A stretch of 64,000 bases of DNA from JADKHC01 sp047600805 (lineage in GTDB: Bacteria > Verrucomicrobiota > Verrucomicrobiia > Opitutales > Opitutaceae): the NCBI GenBank assembly GCA_047600805.1, contig JASGKG010000001.1, forward strand, positions 2,976,001 through 3,040,000. Reading direction: 5' to 3'. A program made the translations under genes and the position numbers. Within the stretch, counting starts at the first letter, position 1. Each line of letters opens with the position of its first letter. The notes beneath the pieces were generated by a model, which was given only the letters and a program-made list of their open reading frames with translations, did no database searches and was not told the origin of the DNA. This document shows, piece after piece, positions 16,673 through 26,683 of this stretch.

Positions 16673-18549
16673 ACGTGCATCCATTTCCGTTCACCCCGGC
16701 GTTGCCGTTGGTTCCAGTGCAGCCAGTGCCTGATGCGTTCCTGCATCCGTTCCAGACGCGAGGGCGTATGCGTCAAGTTTTGCCGCTCCAAAAATTCCGT
16801 GGCGAGTTCGCGGTCGTCTTGCAAACTCTTCAGTCGCCGTACCACGGTTTCGTGCGAAGCAATGTAGAGATGATGCCGCTCACGATAGCGCGTGTTGCCG
16901 ACATAGAATTGCCGCTGGCCTAAGGTAGCGGCGGACTGATGCCCAAGGACCAAAATCGATTCGTCGACCGTCATACCCTGGGCACGATACGAGGTCAGCG
17001 CATGAGCGTACGTCCAAGTTTTAAGTTCGTTCTGCAACCTTCGGCCATCGGCAAGAAAGATTTCGTTTTGCGCGACATCGACCCGAGCCACTTCGGCGAC
17101 TTCACCGTTTTTGAAGTCGCCTCCGCGAGCCCGAATCAAAACCCGATCGCCCGCCGCAACCGGCAGCACGACTTTTCTCGCCACTTCAAAAGTCGCCTGG
17201 TGCCGGCGCGTAACTTTGAACTCCTGCCCACTGTCGCCGCGCACCCACAACCCGTCCGGTTCGATGCCGATCACCTCTGCGCCCTGCCCGCGGCGCGTTT
17301 GCCGCGTCTCGCGCACAAAGTACAGCTGGTCGCCAAGCTGATATTGCGACCAATGGATTTTCTGTTCTGCCGTCCGCGACACCGGCTGCAGCGTCGCGCG
17401 CTCGAGCGTCTCTGTGCCGAGGACACCATGCCGGCGCAACGCCTCGCGCGCTTTCAAACTGAAGCGATCAATTTCATCCCAGAGCGGAATCACAACCAGC
17501 GTGTCAATGCCCTCGGCGCGATTGCGCGCGTAGTGTTCAGCCGCGAGTTCGAATAATTTGTCCTCATCGGTTTGTTCGCTGACCATGCCACATGCCTTCG
17601 CCTGACCAAACGCTTCGCACGACCGCTCTTCGCCGAGCAAACGACTGATTTCTCGGTCGGCGGGATCTCGCTGCCGCAGCACTTCCGAAAGCCTGACCAC
17701 CGGGAGCTGCGCGTGCTTGACTACATGGCGCAGGGCATCGCCGCGTTGAACGCTGTAATGTTGCTTGGGATCGCCGACCAGGAGCACGCGGAAACGCTGT
17801 TCGACCGCGTGCCGAAAAAGTTCTGCGAGTTGGCGACTCGACAACAACCCAGCCTCATCGACAAGGACAACGCGACCGCGCAGTCCCGTCGGCTTCTGCA
17901 CCAGAAAACGCTGCACCGTCTCCGCATCGCAAAACCCGCTTTCGCGTAAACCGTCTCTCGCTTTGGTGGTAGGCGCCAATGCGATGAACGTTTTTCCGTG
18001 ATTGAGTCGGTGAGCTTCTTCCAGCGCCGCGAGTAGCGTCGTCTTGCCGGTACCAGCATCGCCGACCAATACCGCGATGCCATCTTTGTTCTGCAAAAGC
18101 TTCCCTGCCGCTGTGCGCTGCCCTGACGTGAGTTCGTCGGGCAGATCGTCTATGCGCCCTAGAGGAAAGAAACCATTGCGCAGATTCTGTGCGTCGCGGA
18201 GTGCGCGATATTCTTCGCGCACGATCTCCCGCAGAGTCAATTCTCCGTCGTGCTGCACCAAATCGGGATGATGTTCGAATGCAGCACGGAGCCCCTTCCA
18301 GTCGAAATACTCCGGATGGAGCAACAGAGCCGCGGCCAGGACTTCGTCCTCGCGCGCGACACTGTTGCGCTCGAAGACGTGGCGTATTGAAGCTTCCAAT
18401 ACATCCTCCGGACGTCCGATGGAAATGTGCAGCTGCTGCTTTTCCTCAAGAGCGCGAGACACGACGGCCCGAAGCGCTCGCCTTTCGTCTCCACTGAGCT
18501 CCGCTTGCTGACGGGCGCGGACCTCGGCCGTGGAGACTCGATACAGCAC
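16669..18549 (-). CDS. Helicase half of a MobF (TrwC/TraI-type) relaxase, N-terminal relaxase domain missing
   Basis: A 626-codon frame with a superfamily 1 RecD-like helicase: Walker A GDAGTGKT (residues 163-170), Walker B VLVDEAG (228-234), GDPKQHYSVQRGD (motif III), and a C-terminal UvrD_C_2-like motif around TSYRAQGMTVDESILVLG. The region FERNSVAREDEVLAAAL to LTLREIVREE (about 59-112) matches the linker just after the relaxase domain in TrwC/TraI proteins. The His-triad and catalytic-Tyr relaxase domain (about 300 residues) is absent. The frame opens at a GTG, with an in-frame TAG eight codons upstream, so the 5' part is lost. It can no longer nick an origin of transfer by itself. It is best read as a remnant of a conjugative or mobilisable element. 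Confidence 0.8.
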   Translation of the reverse strand: MLYRVSTAEVRARQQAELSGDERRALRAVVSRALEEKQQLHISIGRPEDVLEASIRHVFERNSVAREDEVLAAALLLHPEYFDWKGLRAAFEHHPDLVQHDGELTLREIVREEYRALRDAQNLRNGFFPLGRIDDLPDELTSGQRTAAGKLLQNKDGIAVLVGDAGTGKTTLLAALEEAHRLNHGKTFIALAPTTKARDGLRESGFCDAETVQRFLVQKPTGLRGRVVLVDEAGLLSSRQLAELFRHAVEQRFRVLLVGDPKQHYSVQRGDALRHVVKHAQLPVVRLSEVLRQRDPADREISRLLGEERSCEAFGQAKACGMVSEQTDEDKLFELAAEHYARNRAEGIDTLVVIPLWDEIDRFSLKAREALRRHGVLGTETLERATLQPVSRTAEQKIHWSQYQLGDQLYFVRETRQTRRGQGAEVIGIEPDGLWVRGDSGQEFKVTRRHQATFEVARKVVLPVAAGDRVLIRARGGDFKNGEVAEVARVDVAQNEIFLADGRRLQNELKTWTYAHALTSYRAQGMTVDESILVLGHQSAATLGQRQFYVGNTRYRERHHLYIASHETVVRRLKSLQDDRELATEFLERQNLTHTPSRLERMQERIRHWLHWNQRQRRGERKWMHV

Positions 18550-18840
18550 TACAGGAATTGGTGGATAATGCTATAGACAATTGGACTAAGCATGGACGAA
18601 AAGAAGAGCTGGTGGTTGAGCATAGAGCATAGCGGCAGAAAGCGACACCACACTTGTGATCACCGCTACAAAGTTACTAAGAATTGATCGCTGCTTAATC
18701 ATCGTTCATCGCGAATTTTAACGTTCCCACTGTAATTTTTTCCCAATCCCATTTTTGGATGAACCGATCTCACTCGAGCTCCTGAAAAGCAGCTTCGAAT
18801 TCGGGTTCGCGTTCCGTAGGGGGACCAGTTTTTGCAGTGG
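18550..18840. other. Junction between mobile remnant and carbohydrate operon
   Basis: 291 bases without a supported gene. The missing relaxase domain would be encoded here, but no similar coding remains. No tRNA gene, attachment-site repeat or terminator was recognised. Confidence 0.5.
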
Positions 18841-19097
18841 CTACTTTTTTGCCGGGAAACGGAGCAGCGTGATTGAGTGAGCGGGAAACGTGCGGTCGAA
18901 CGTCGGCGATGTCACATTCAACACCTCCTCACGCGTCGCGACCTTGTTCGGCTCCTGAATCGAGTTAACGTCGAGCGGGTCGCCAGAGATAACGAAGGTC
19001 TTGCCAGCGCCACAATGCCCGACACCGCTCAGGTTGATCGTCGCATCGAGCGTCGCCGCTGCCGTGTTGACCACCTTGATAATCACTTCACCGCTTT

Positions 19098-19105
19098 CGT
19101 TAAGA
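19098..19105. repeat. Target-site duplication, left (CGTTAAGA)
   Basis: Eight bases identical to 21568-21575, the usual 8-bp duplication made by IS66 transposition. It lies inside the GH51 pseudogene. Confidence 0.95.
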
Positions 19106-19164
19106 GTAAGCGTCAATTCGAGTGCCTCGTAGATACGAGAGGTACGAAGCGGTAAGCTATCGTA

Positions 19165-19575
19165 ATGGTAACTACTACGACGCGGGCAATAGAGACGGAG
19201 TTGATAGAGACAGGAGAGAAGCGCGATGCGCTCGGACGGCGGCGCACGCCTTCGGAGCGTCGCGCTGAGTTGTTATCGGCATATAAAGACAGTGGCCTTA
19301 CGCAAAGCGCATTTGCGCGGCGGGAAGGAATCAATTACACGACGTTTTGTAGTTGGGCTCAGCGGGAACGCGAGGCGGGGCGGTTGCCCGTGGCCGAGCC
19401 GGGCAAGCAAAAGCCTAGTGCAAATCGGCCGCGCACGGTGCGCTTCGTCGAGGCGGCTTTGCCCGCCGTCGTCGCCGCACCTGCCAGCTTGAGCGTACGG
19501 CTAACTGACGGGACGGAGCTGCGTGGCGGGAGTGCGAAGGAACTGGCGGCGTTGGTGCGGGCCTTGCGTGCGTAA
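19165..19575 (+). CDS. tnpA: IS66 accessory protein TnpA
   Basis: A 136-residue protein with an HTH near RRAELLSAYKDSGLTQSAFARREGINYTTFCSWAQ (about 31-65), which matches the IS66 TnpA (OrfA) family. It is needed with TnpB and TnpC for transposition, probably through DNA binding. The ATG at 19165 lies 60 bases inside the left end. TnpB starts three bases after its stop. Confidence 0.92.
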   Translation: MVTTTTRAIETELIETGEKRDALGRRRTPSERRAELLSAYKDSGLTQSAFARREGINYTTFCSWAQREREAGRLPVAEPGKQKPSANRPRTVRFVEAALPAVVAAPASLSVRLTDGTELRGGSAKELAALVRALRA

Positions 19576-19578
19576 CCG

Positions 19579-19926
19579 ATGCTGGCGTTTCCTGCAGCGA
19601 TCAAAATCTACGTAGCAATCGAACCAGTAGATATGCGTAAGCAATACGACGGGCTATGGTCCGCGGTGCAGGCGCAGTTAGACGAAGAGCCCAAGAGCGG
19701 AGCGGTCTTTGTCTTCACCAACAAGGAGCGCACCCGTTTAAAAATGCTTTATTGGGATGGCACCGGCGTATGGGTTTTAGCCAAGCGTTTGGAGCAAGGC
19801 CGCTTTTCCTGGCCCAAGCCCAGCCAGGCCAAGCGCAAGCTCTCGCTCGCCCCGGAAGCCCTGGCTTTGCTCGTGGGCGGCGTGGAACTCAAGCACGGTT
19901 CGCTCAAGCCCTGGTATGAACGATAA
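19579..19926 (+). CDS. tnpB: IS66 accessory protein TnpB
   Basis: A 115-residue IS66 Orf2/TnpB protein. The family core is clear: PVDMRKQYDGL, VFVFTNKERTRLKMLYWDGTGVWVLAKRLEQGRFSWP and a VELK...KPWYER end. Length is normal. Its biochemical role in transposition is undefined but it is required in studied IS66 elements. Confidence 0.95.
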   Translation: MLAFPAAIKIYVAIEPVDMRKQYDGLWSAVQAQLDEEPKSGAVFVFTNKERTRLKMLYWDGTGVWVLAKRLEQGRFSWPKPSQAKRKLSLAPEALALLVGGVELKHGSLKPWYER

Positions 19927-19981
19927 AATAACCACAATATTATTGGAACATAATAGCCGGTTGTTGTTCTGAGGTGGCGCG

Positions 19982-21487
19982 ATGCCGCCCGCGGAGGAAC
20001 TCTACGCCGAAAACCTCGAACTCAAAAATGAGTTGAGCACCTTCAGAAACGAAGTGGCCTCGCTACGCTCCCAGATCGCGTGGTTCAAACAACAACTCTT
20101 TGGCCCCGGCAAATCCGAGAAGCTCGATCGCGCACAACTGCTCTTAAAGCTAAACGAACTGGAGAAACTCTGCGCCGCCGAGCGCCCCACCGAGACGATC
20201 CACTACGAGCGTACAAAAGGCCCGGGCGAGAAACGCGTCCTGCCTGCCGAAAGCTTTGCGCACCTGCCAGTGAAAGAAACCGTGGAGATCGTCCCGGAGG
20301 CGGTGCGGGCCGATCCCGATTTATACGAACGTATCGGCGAAGAGCGCACCTTCGAGGTGGACATCGTCCCACCCCAACTCTTCAAACGCGAGATCGTCCG
20401 CCCGAAGTACCGGCACCGCCTAGAGCGCCACCGTGCTCCGCTGCTCGCCCCCGCGCCGAAGCGCGCGGTCGTGGGAGGTTTCGCTTCGGCGGGCCTGATC
20501 GCCTGGGCGCTCACCGCCAAATACTGCGATCATCTGCCACTTTATCGACAGGAGAAGATGCTGGCGCGGTGGGGTGCGCCGATCTCCCGCCAAAATTTAT
20601 GCGACTGGGCCGGCGTGGCCACCGCCTTGCTCGAACCGGTGGTCAAACAGATGAAACAAGACCTGCTGCAGAGCGGTTACGTGCAAGTTGACGAAACACC
20701 CATTAGATGCAACGACCCCGACCTGAGGGATGGCAAGACCACTCAAGGCTGGCTCTGGGCGCTCTCGCGACCCGGAGGCGATGTCGTCTTTGAATGGCGG
20801 CTGTCGCGCCGACATGAAGAAGCCGAGCGACTGCTCGGGGATTATCGCGGCGTGCTCCAGTCCGACGGCTACGAAGGATACGCCGCCTACGTGCGCTCTC
20901 ATGCCGATGTCGAATGGGTCGGCTGCTGGGCTCATGCCCGCCGACGCTTCTTCGAAGCCGCGGCCGAACGCCCGAAAACCGCGCAGCGAGTGCTGCAACT
21001 GATCGGGCAACTCTATGCGCTTGAGCAAAAATGGGACGAAGCCAAAGCGAGCGAACAACGCTCTGCACTTCGCCAGGAACATTTTGCTCGACCCTTGGCT
21101 CGGCTCCGGCGTCTCGTATCCGCATTGCAATTACGCGTGCTGCCTAAATCCGGCCTCGGCCAAGCCTGCGCGTATCTGCTGGGACACTGGCGGCCGCTCA
21201 CCGCGCACCTGCACCACAGCCAAACCCGACTCGACACCAATGCCGTGGAGAATGCCATCCGCCCGAGCAAACTCGGCGCGAAAAACTGGCTCTTCGTCGG
21301 ACATCCCGATACCGGTGATCGCGCTGCGGTGATCTACTCGCTCATCGTGTCCTGCCAGCGCCACGGACACAATCCCCACGACTATCTTCGCGACCTGCTC
21401 ACCCGTTTGCCTGCCATGACAACGGCCGATGACCTGCGCCCACTGCTGCCTTCCCAGTGGAACCGTCCGACACCGGTTGCATCGTAG
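19982..21487 (+). CDS. tnpC: IS66 transposase TnpC
   Basis: A 501-residue DDE transposase. It opens with a coiled-coil/leucine-zipper region (ENLELKNELSTFRNEVASL), has the family IAWFKQQLFG and catalytic-domain blocks including VQVDETPI (first Asp), LQSDGYEGYAAY (second Asp) and NAVENAIRPSKLGAKNWLF (Glu). Length is normal and no lesion is seen, so it should be active. Confidence 0.96.
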   Translation: MPPAEELYAENLELKNELSTFRNEVASLRSQIAWFKQQLFGPGKSEKLDRAQLLLKLNELEKLCAAERPTETIHYERTKGPGEKRVLPAESFAHLPVKETVEIVPEAVRADPDLYERIGEERTFEVDIVPPQLFKREIVRPKYRHRLERHRAPLLAPAPKRAVVGGFASAGLIAWALTAKYCDHLPLYRQEKMLARWGAPISRQNLCDWAGVATALLEPVVKQMKQDLLQSGYVQVDETPIRCNDPDLRDGKTTQGWLWALSRPGGDVVFEWRLSRRHEEAERLLGDYRGVLQSDGYEGYAAYVRSHADVEWVGCWAHARRRFFEAAAERPKTAQRVLQLIGQLYALEQKWDEAKASEQRSALRQEHFARPLARLRRLVSALQLRVLPKSGLGQACAYLLGHWRPLTAHLHHSQTRLDTNAVENAIRPSKLGAKNWLFVGHPDTGDRAAVIYSLIVSCQRHGHNPHDYLRDLLTRLPAMTTADDLRPLLPSQWNRPTPVAS

Positions 21488-21567
21488 CTCTCGTACTTAC
21501 GCAAAGTCGCGACCGGTAACTCTCGTACCTACGACCACGTCAAGGGGGCATCCGAGGCGACGCTTAC

Positions 21568-21575
21568 CGTTAAGA
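21568..21575. repeat. Target-site duplication, right (CGTTAAGA)
   Basis: Identical to 19098-19105. Joining the two flanks through one copy restores the GH51 reading frame. Confidence 0.95.
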
Positions 21576-23875
21576 TAGGATGCGGAGGCAAAGGCTGTGG
21601 GACTCGGCTTGTGCTCCGTGGCGTTGGTTTCCATGACGAGCTTGCCGTCCACATAGCCGCGCGCCTTGGCACCTTCGACCTCGAGCCTGAGATCGTACCA
21701 ACGGCCCACTTCCACCGTGAACGGTACGCTTGGTCCGTAGGCCTCGCGCCCGCCGTTCACAGCCATTTCGCAACGGGAAACGGTATTACCCCAACCACCT
21801 AGATTCCACCAACGGAAATTATCGCCATCCACGGCGTGCCAGAGGCACAATAAAACCTTCATTGTCCTCAATTTTCCTGGCCCGCACCGCAACTGTGTAA
21901 TTGGCCCAACCCGGATCACCTGCGAGAGCCCAGGCCTCCGTCGCCTCCGCCGGCGATTGAATGATGCCGCCCTCCACCTTCCAAGCGCCATGCGGAAACC
22001 GCCAATGCTCCGTTTCCTTAATCAGGTTTTCAGAGGAAAGCTTCTTCCCGTCAGGAGCCGTCACAACCAGATCCGTATACTCCACATGAGTACCGTAGCA
22101 ACCCACTCCCGCAAGCCCGTGCGGTGTCACCGCGGCAGGTTGCGGAACGGGACCAGGCATCACCAAACTCGCCGGTAACATGACGTCACCGCGGTTCTGG
22201 CCGAACAGGGCAAGCACATGGTAGCTGGGCGATCCGAACGCACTAAGCGCATCATAACCGATCAGGTTGGTGGCCCATTGCCAGCCACGCGGGTTTCCTT
22301 TTGCCGGGTTCTCGTGGTTTACGTTCGCAAGCAGCGGCGCGTAACACTGCATCACTACGTCGTCGGAATTACGTTCCAATCCCATCAAAAAGACAGGGTC
22401 TCCGAGTGCTGAATTTAGATTTGGCGTCGGCGAGCCACCCTGTGTCGCCCACTCGCCCATGAAGACTTTAACACCATCGACTTTTCGACCTTCCGGATGA
22501 TCGGAGCCAACATCGTAACGGTTAAACTGACGCTGCATCGACGAGGCATTCGCATAAAGATGATCGTCGACCAAGTCGGGCTTGGAATTTTTGACCGGCA
22601 TGGTCGCAATGATTTTGAGCTGCGGATATTTCTCGCGGATCGCTTTGGCCATCTGCGCAAAACGGCCCTCATAACTTCCCGAGCGATCGAAAAAATCCTC
22701 ATTGCCGATCTCGACATAGTTCAGGTGAAACGGTTCGGGGAATCCATCCGCAACACGCCGCTTTCCCCATTCGGTGTCGGATGACCCAATAAAATACTCA
22801 ATCTCCTCCAACGCCTCTTTCGTGTAGAGATCCATCTCAGGACTGCCCGGGGGGACATAGTCACCGTTGAGAACGTACCCTGCAAAAAGGGCCAACACAG
22901 GTTCTGCGCCTAGTTGTTTGCACCAAAGCATATATTCGGGAATACCAAAACCATCGCTGCTGCGATAACCTCAGCAACCCTGATGGCCTGGCCGCTGATC
23001 GGCGGGTCCAATCATATTTTTCCACGCAAACCGGTCCGCAAAACGGGCGCCTTCGACATAATTGCCGCCCGGCAGTCGAATGAAAGCCGGACGCATTGCC
23101 GCCAAGAGCTTCATGATGTCGGGACGAAGGCCGTTAGGCGCATCCTGATAGGTCGGTGGAAAAAGTGATACGAAGCTAAGATCGATACTGCCAACCCCCG
23201 TCGCCGTCAGAACGAAGCGGGCCTCCGCAGTAGAAGCAACATTTACCGATGTCGTGAGCGTTAGGGAGTATTTTTTCCATGTTCCGGTTAAGGCGGTGGT
23301 CTCGGCCGTTGCGACCGGCTTGCCATCCCCGTCAGTAACAATCGCGGCTGTGATTGCTCCCGCAAAGCCATCGACACCGCGGGCGTAAAAAGTGGCGGTG
23401 TATTTGGTCGACGGTTTCACCGGAATGCCCCAGTAGCCGTCGTTCGCGACACCGCCAGTCCCGCCCGACAGCGTGATGCGAAGGTTAAGGGGCAGCGCGG
23501 TATTCATCGGGTCGACACCATTTGTCGCGGCCATCGCCGATCCGACGACGCCCCAATGCGGAGGCACCCCACCCGAAGGGGGCTTGGGATCACGCCCTTT
23601 CAAGCCCGAGGGCTGATCCTGAAACGAGCGGTTGCGGATGAGCTCAGCGTAGAGGCCGCCGTCATAGCTGTAATTAATCTCCTCCGTCATCAAACCATAG
23701 AAGCTCGGTGGAATCGGGACCCCGGGACGCGGGACGTCGATTTCGATCCTCGCGGGCGCTGCGCCCATTAGTGTTGCGAGAAGAGTCAAAGTCGCGGCGC
23801 AGGTGGCAGCGTAGTTACGGAGCATATTCATATCGATAAAGGCGAAGACGTTTTGGCGGTAAATGATGGCTCCGG

Positions 23876-26624
23876 TCACTTCGAGGTGCGCATAATCGTG
23901 AACGGCAGCTTCAGCCGGATATCGTCAGACGCTGCGCCGACGAGAAATTCGTAATCGCCGGGCTCGACGACATACTGCCCCGCCGTCTCGTCCCAGTAAC
24001 GAAGACGATCAACCGGCACGACAAGGGTGACTTCCGACGAACCATCGGCTTTCACATGCGTACGACGAAAACCGCACAGCGCGAGCTGCGGTTGGACAAC
24101 TCTGGAATTCACGTGGCGAAAATAAACTTGCGGCACCACATCGCCGTCGCGTTTGCCCACGTTCTTAACGGTAAACGTGAGTTTCAACTCGCCGCCGTCA
24201 GACTGCACCTGCTTCGTCGCAAGGTGAGCGTCTGCGTACTCGAATGTGGTGTAGCTCAAGCCGTGGCCAAAAGCATACAGCGGCTTTCCGCGGAAAAAGC
24301 GATAGGTCCGGTTCTGCATCGAATAGTCGTTGAAGTCCGGGAGATCAGCGGTCGCGCGATAGAACGTGATCGGCAAATGGCCCGATGGATTCACCCAGCC
24401 AAAGAGCACCTCCGCCACGGCACGGCCGCCCTCCTGACCTGGGTACCAGGCTTGGAGGATCGCTGAAAGATTTTCGCTTTCCCAAGGAAGCGCCATCGCA
24501 GAGCCGCTGCAATTGACCATAATGACGGGCTTGCCCGTCGCACGCAGCGCCCGAATGAGCTCGGACTGCTCTTGGGGCAATTCGATGGTTTGGCGGTCGA
24601 AACTTTCGCCCTCCTGAGCCGGCGTGATCCCGCCGACGTAAATGATCACATCTGCCTTCACAGCCAACTCGAGCGCCTCTGCTTTCAGTTCGGCAACAGG
24701 TCGGTCGGTCGTGTTATCCTGACCACTCCACGGAGCAATCTCCCGCTTCGTGGTAACCGGGCTGCCCATCGCATAGCCAACCTTGACGTTTGGTTCGGCA
24801 ATCCCCCGGATGCCATCGAGAATCGAAATCGGATGTGACGCGGAACCGTGGTAATTTCCCTCCAACATCGACTTCGAGGCGGCGTTTGGACCGATGACCG
24901 CGATCTGCTTTAACCGCTTCGGATCGAGAGGAAGCACACCGTCATTTTTCAGCAGGACGAGAGATTGCCGAGCGAGTTCAAGCGCCACTTCGCCGTGTGC
25001 GGGCAGATCGTTGTCTTTGATCGTATATTTGGAGAAAGGAACCTGTTCGGGGGGATCGAAAAGCCCTAGCCGGAAACGAGTCCAAACGGTGTGGTAAAGT
25101 GCGCCATCGATTTCCTTTTCAGAAACCAACCCTTGTTGTACGGCGCGAACCAACGCGTTATAATCTCCGCCACAGCACAAGTTACAACCAGCCTTGATCG
25201 CCAAGGCCGCAGCCTCTTCCGCCGTTTTGACGTGGTGGTGCTGTTGAGAGCCGTAAATGTCGTGAATCGCGTCGCAGTCGGAGACAACGTAGCCCTCGAA
25301 ACCCCAACGGTCTCGAAGTAATTCAGTGAGGAGAAAACGGCTGGCAGTGGCCGGGACGCCATTCACCGCGTTATAGGCGCTCATCACGCCGCCGACTTTA
25401 CCCTCGCGCACCACGCGCTCGAATTGCGGGAGATAGGTATCGAACAGATCACGATCGGCAATCGTAGCATTGAAGCGATGTCGAGAAGCCTTCAGGTCCG
25501 CTATGAACCGCATAATGCTTCGCGCACGCCATCGCCAACATGTAGTTAGGGTCATCGCCTTGCATACCTCTCACATAGGCGATGCCGATCTCGGCTGTCA
25601 GAAAAGGATCCTCGCCGTAAGTCTCCTGCCCGCGGCCCCAACGTGGATCGCGAAAAATATTAATATTCGGCGTCCAATACGTCAGGCCCGCCCACCATTT
25701 CGAGTCGCCGTCGTGACTGTTGGCGTAGTCGTTGAATTTCGCCCGGCCCTCAATGCCGATGATTTGCCCCTCGCGGCGGAACAGCTCAGGATTCCAAGAT
25801 GCGGCCGCGCCAATTGGTTCGGGAAAAACGGTGGCAAACCCGTTGTTCGCGACACCATGCAACGCTTCGTTCCAGTAGTCGTACGCGGGCAATCCGAGGC
25901 GAGGAATCGCAGGCGCCGCGTTCTTCAACTGCGAAACTTTTTCCGCCAGCGACATTCTTCGAATAAGGTCATCCGCACGCACTTTCAAAGTCTTGGACGA
26001 ATCGCGCCAGATCGCAGGCTCCGCAATTTCAGGTATGCGCCTGGCTGCGCCAGCAAAAACATCCGCCAGATCTAAAGCCCGCACTGAGGAGACTATTTCA
26101 CCCGTGGGCTTTAAGACCTCGATCACGTTGAATTTCGCGCGACCTTTGCTCGCCGAAAACCAGAGTGTCAGTGGCCCACGCAACGTATCGTCGGCTTTTT
26201 CCAGAGTGGCGGAAACGGTGGCGACTTTCTTTGCGCCACCCCCCAGGGTGAAAAGGTCAATTCCTTTGGCCAACGCAGTCTCGCCCATGGAGACATCAAA
26301 TACGCGTTCTCCAGATTGATTCGCTTCCGTCTCCACCGCGCGAAGAACAACGACGTAGGAACCCGCCGGAAGATTGCGGATCGTGACGTTAAACTGCGTG
26401 CCGTTTACGTCTTCCCGATAAGCCTCCATCTGAGTTCCCGCACCTTCGACCTCCAAAGTCGGCGCTTCTTTCCGGTGCGTGAAGTCACCGCTCACGCTCA
26501 CCTGCCCGCCACAAGTAACACAGGTTTCGTCTGCGGCGGTCACGACGCGCAACGCGCAAGTGACAGCAACACACAGTACACGAAGCAGGAACGCTAACAG
26601 CGATCTATTGAGAGCAGATTTCAT
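23876..26624 (-). pseudogene. Frameshifted GH3 beta-xylosidase/beta-glucosidase with malectin-like domain
   Basis: A secreted GH3 enzyme in two frames. The 5' part (25449-26624) has a signal peptide, a malectin-like carbohydrate-binding domain (about 50-170) and the first part of the GH3 barrel (PRLGLPAYDYWNEALHGVA, CAKHYAVHSGPE). The 3' part (23876 to about 25485) continues with RHRFNATIADRDLFDTYLPQF, the nucleophile motif VVSDCDAI, the second domain with EGESFDR and a C-terminal fibronectin III-like domain. The frames join if one base is removed near 25485-25492 (GAAGGCTTC to GAAGCTTC), giving 916 codons. The domain set is that of xylan 1,4-beta-xylosidases. It is a pseudogene unless this is a sequencing error. 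It lies 44 bases before the broken GH51. Confidence 0.85.
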
Positions 26625-26683
26625 ATTGGCAGCAAAATTAGTCCTAACGAAAGGTTGCGATCTGATCTCCCGGATCGAAAGGG

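Larger units (their letters stand above)
19106..21567 (+). mobile_element. IS66-family insertion sequence, complete (2,462 bp)
   Basis: The element carries tnpA, tnpB and tnpC in the usual order. Its ends are imperfect inverted repeats: left GTAAGCGTCAATTCGAGTGCC, right (reverse strand) starts GTAAGCGTCGCCTCGGATGC; 16 of the first 21 bases agree and both begin with the IS66 hallmark GTAAGCG. A second inverted pair, TCGTAG(A/G)TACGAGAG, sits inside each end (about 19128-19142 and 21523-21537). Flanking 8-bp direct repeats are identical and all three frames are intact, so the insertion looks recent and the element may still move. It interrupts an arabinofuranosidase gene that already had, or later gained, other lesions. 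Confidence 0.97.
18841..23831 (-). pseudogene. Broken GH51-type alpha-L-arabinofuranosidase with N-terminal carbohydrate-binding region, interrupted by IS66
   Basis: Fragments at 22974-23831 (signal peptide, RIEIDVPRPGVPIPPSFYGLMTEEINYS, binding module, RLPGGNYVEG), 21819-22970 (catalytic Glu in EIGNEDFF), 21576-21850 and 18841-19105 form one secreted arabinofuranosidase. Three lesions are visible. A Trp codon reads TGA at 22973-22971, in frame on both sides. One extra C occurs at about 21844-21845, where FIV-LWHAVDGDNFRWW changes frame. IS66 is inserted at 19106-21567. Removing the IS, one target copy and the extra base leaves exactly 840 codons (839 residues) with the C-terminal strand FASASYLNESGEVIIKVVN restored. 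It was the last gene of the minus-strand operon and is now inactive. Confidence 0.9.

Noticed and set aside
19128..21540. Inner inverted repeats TCGTAG(A/G)TACGAGAG taken as the IS66 ends
   Set aside because: No matching target duplication flanks them. The outer GTAAGCG ends have a perfect 8-bp duplication and restore the host frame.
22971..22973. In-frame TGA as selenocysteine or reassigned codon
   Set aside because: The expected residue is Trp, TGA serves as stop in several overlapping ATGA junctions here, and the same gene has two other lesions. A nonsense mutation is simpler.
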